DNA from: Bacteroidia bacterium
GTDB lineage: Bacteria > Bacteroidota > Bacteroidia > NS11-12g > UBA955
Length of the DNA: 6,436 nucleotides
Reading direction: 5' to 3'
Assembly (NCBI GenBank): GCA_014376345.1
Contig: JACMRS010000262.1
Coordinates: 1-6,436, forward strand
In this document: positions 5,324 to 6,436 of the stretch, piece after piece
Position numbering within the stretch: position 1 is the first letter of the stretch
Layout: every line of letters starts with the position of its first letter
Program-made: the position numbers and the translations under genes
The notes under the pieces: generated by a model
The model's database searches: none
What the model saw: the letters and a program-made list of their open reading frames with translations, nothing else
What the model was told of the DNA's origin: nothing

Positions 5324-5631
5324 TGAAAAAACAATCGTCTAATATCAAACAAGTCATGGATAATCAAAATGCCGATATTTTTTTAAAGCCTTTGGAAAGT
5401 ATTGTGGTTGCTGATGCTCCTGAGTTTTTGTTTGCAAGAATTGCGAATGCAATAACATTTGAGAATTCTGAAAAAGTTTCATTTAGTAAGAGCTTATTAG
5501 CTTATACCGGTGTTTGCATCGTCATAATTTTAAACTTTTACTTTATAAAAAGAAGTGAGAAAAACAATATTAAAAGCATCAATATTGTGAATGAATTAAA
5601 TATTTCAACCGATAATAGTTTTTATAAATGA
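5323..5631 (+). CDS. Small single-pass membrane protein, probable anti-sigma factor (CnrY-like position)
   Basis: A 102-residue protein with an N-terminal cytoplasmic part (1-56), one membrane helix (about 57-75) and a short extracytoplasmic tail (76-102). The cytoplasmic part includes the segment VVADAPEFLFARI (28-40), a pattern often seen in short Bacteroidota proteins encoded next to ECF sigma genes. A cytoplasmic helical segment, one membrane pass and a periplasmic tail is the topology of anti-sigma factors that hold an ECF sigma factor at the membrane. It lacks the HxxxCxxC zinc anti-sigma motif; its only Cys, Cys65, is inside the membrane helix. CnrY of Cupriavidus is similarly short (about 95 residues) and single-pass. 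The ATG overlaps the sigma stop by 1 base, and the TGA overlaps the next start by 4 bases (ATGA). The anti-sigma role is inferred from position and topology, not from recognised homology. Confidence 0.72.
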   Translation: MKKQSSNIKQVMDNQNADIFLKPLESIVVADAPEFLFARIANAITFENSEKVSFSKSLLAYTGVCIVIILNFYFIKRSEKNNIKSINIVNELNISTDNSFYK

Positions 5632-6083
5632 GCAGAGTCAGACTTTTAAGTATCGTCGCAATCGGATTATTACTTGCAAATATATTGCTGGTTTCTTACA
5701 TCGTTTTTCGCAAACCCGGAAGACCACCTCATGAAAGTCCCAAAGAAATAATTATAGAAAGATTGCATTTCAGTAACACTCAGGTAAATGAATATAACAA
5801 GTTAATTTCATGGCATAGAAGCGAGATTGATAAAAGTGATTTTGATATGATGCATCTTAAAGATCAGCTTTACCATTGTCTTTCATCAAATGAAAATTCA
5901 ACTAAAAAGGATTCGGTTTTGACAGAGATTGGGAAGTTACAGATGAGGATAGAGCAAATTCATTATAAACATTTTGAAGATTTGAAAAAAATCTGTACTG
6001 TTGAACAGCTACCAAACTTTGAAAATTTGCTTAATGATATGAGCCATATATTTTCTAAACCAAAAGGGGAGCCGCGCAAATAA
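5628..6083 (+). CDS. Membrane-anchored periplasmic metal-sensor-like protein (CpxP/CnrX/Spy-type)
   Basis: A 151-residue protein with an uncleaved-looking N-terminal membrane helix (about 5-27) and a periplasmic, all-helical domain. The domain has the layout of the heavy-metal-sensor (CnrX/ZraP/CpxP-like) family: an LHFSNTQVNEYNKLI helix (46-60), a long antiparallel hairpin (61-118), then KICTVEQLPNFENLL (121-135), equivalent to the family's typical C-terminal L-x-x-x-Q-x-x-x-F-x-x-x-L helix. Possible metal ligands are many: His35, 47, 63, 76, 83, 112, 115, 140; Met74, 75, 106, 138; Cys84 and Cys123. A Met-Met-His cluster lies at 74-76 and His-x-x-His at 112-115. CnrX is a similar size (about 148 residues) and anchored the same way. 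Overlaps of 4 and 1 bases with its neighbours show tight coupling. Metal identity is inferred (copper, from the next gene); a general chaperone role like Spy is the alternative. Confidence 0.82.
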   Translation: MSRVRLLSIVAIGLLLANILLVSYIVFRKPGRPPHESPKEIIIERLHFSNTQVNEYNKLISWHRSEIDKSDFDMMHLKDQLYHCLSSNENSTKKDSVLTEIGKLQMRIEQIHYKHFEDLKKICTVEQLPNFENLLNDMSHIFSKPKGEPRK

Positions 6084-6436
6084 TGAAGCGGATAGTGGTA
6101 GTGTTCTTAACTTTTATTCTGTGTCAGTCTTTCACAAAAAATGAAGAGACAGGGTTGAAAATTATTATAAAACCGGTTTTTGGAAACTCAGTCTTTTCAA
6201 TTGACAGCTTTTATTCTTCACATAAATGTGGACGTGTCAAAATTGACAGACTTAAATTTTATATTTCAGGAATTTCATTGTACAAAAGTGGTTCTCTGGT
6301 TTTCAATGATTCTGATTTTTATTTATTAGATGCCTCAGATTTTTCGTCATTTTCATTGCCTGTCAATATTCCGTCAGATTTGCAATATGATAAAGTGAAG
6401 TTTAATGTTGGAGTAGATAGTTTAACCAATGTTTCA
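6083..6436 (+). CDS. MbnP-family periplasmic copper-binding protein, N-terminal part (3' end outside window)
   Basis: The frame is open from ATG 6083 to the window edge, giving 118 residues. Residues 1-18 form a signal peptide (Lys2-Arg3, then a hydrophobic core). The body matches the MbnP family: KIIIKPVFGN strand (26-35), DSFYSSHKCGRVKIDRLKFYISGISLY region (41-67), a FYLLDA strand (79-84), and the hallmark FNVGVDSLTNVS at 107-118, where the family has G-V-D-S followed by Asn. MbnP is known from methanobactin-type loci as a periplasmic protein partnered by the di-heme enzyme MbnH, which converts an MbnP tryptophan to kynurenine so that copper can bind. The fragment contains no Trp, so any such residue must lie downstream. 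The start overlaps the previous stop (TAATG), with GGAG 11 bases before it. Cys14 is preceded by Phe-Ile-Leu, not a proper lipobox. MbnH is expected next, outside the window. Confidence 0.82.
   Translation, partial: MKRIVVVFLTFILCQSFTKNEETGLKIIIKPVFGNSVFSIDSFYSSHKCGRVKIDRLKFYISGISLYKSGSLVFNDSDFYLLDASDFSSFSLPVNIPSDLQYDKVKFNVGVDSLTNVS

Noticed and set aside
5154..5357. 67-codon minus-strand open frame
   Set aside because: It is antisense to region 4 of the sigma factor and the start of the next gene, with no independent support.
6083..6140. Lipoprotein signal on the MbnP-like protein (Cys14)
   Set aside because: The residues before Cys14 are Phe-Ile-Leu; a lipobox needs a small residue at -1, so an ordinary Sec signal peptide is more likely.

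Overview
The window looks like a chromosomal piece of a member of the Bacteroidota. Four things point there. One protein carries a type IX secretion C-terminal sorting domain. Several genes are preceded by the phylum's TAnnTTTG promoter element instead of TATAAT, and most starts lack a Shine-Dalgarno sequence. The tRNA gene has no encoded CCA. Base composition is AT-rich. I cannot name a genus. No phage, CRISPR or intact insertion sequence is present.

Layout, left to right. Positions 1-324 hold the C-terminal part of an NlpC/P60 cell-wall peptidase, cut by the window edge. A small tail-anchored membrane protein gene (329-607, minus) converges on it. A mostly empty stretch (608-932) leads to a complete tRNA-Glu transcription unit on the minus strand, with promoter, tRNA and hairpin terminator (886-1049). 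A zinc-ribbon membrane protein (1159-1701, plus) converges on a secreted T9SS cargo protein (1782-2756, minus), and the two share a bidirectional terminator at 1737-1762. The divergent intergenic region 2757-2949 contains a perfect 18-bp palindrome and a 10-bp direct repeat. It leads to a DUF1624/HGSNAT-like multi-pass membrane acyltransferase (2950-4131, plus). A small helical protein of unknown function follows (4235-4702).

The most interesting part is 4781 to the right edge. It is a tightly overlapping four-gene operon: an ECF sigma factor, a 102-residue single-pass membrane protein in the anti-sigma position, a membrane-anchored periplasmic helical protein rich in His, Met and Cys (CpxP/CnrX/heavy-metal-sensor type), and the start of an MbnP-family periplasmic copper-binding protein. 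The first three match the sizes and topologies of the CnrH-CnrY-CnrX sigma/anti-sigma/sensor set known for cobalt and nickel in Cupriavidus, but in a different gene order. The inferred model is that the periplasmic sensor detects a metal (copper is the best guess from MbnP), relieves the anti-sigma factor, and frees the sigma factor to transcribe an MbnP-type copper-handling operon that continues beyond the window.
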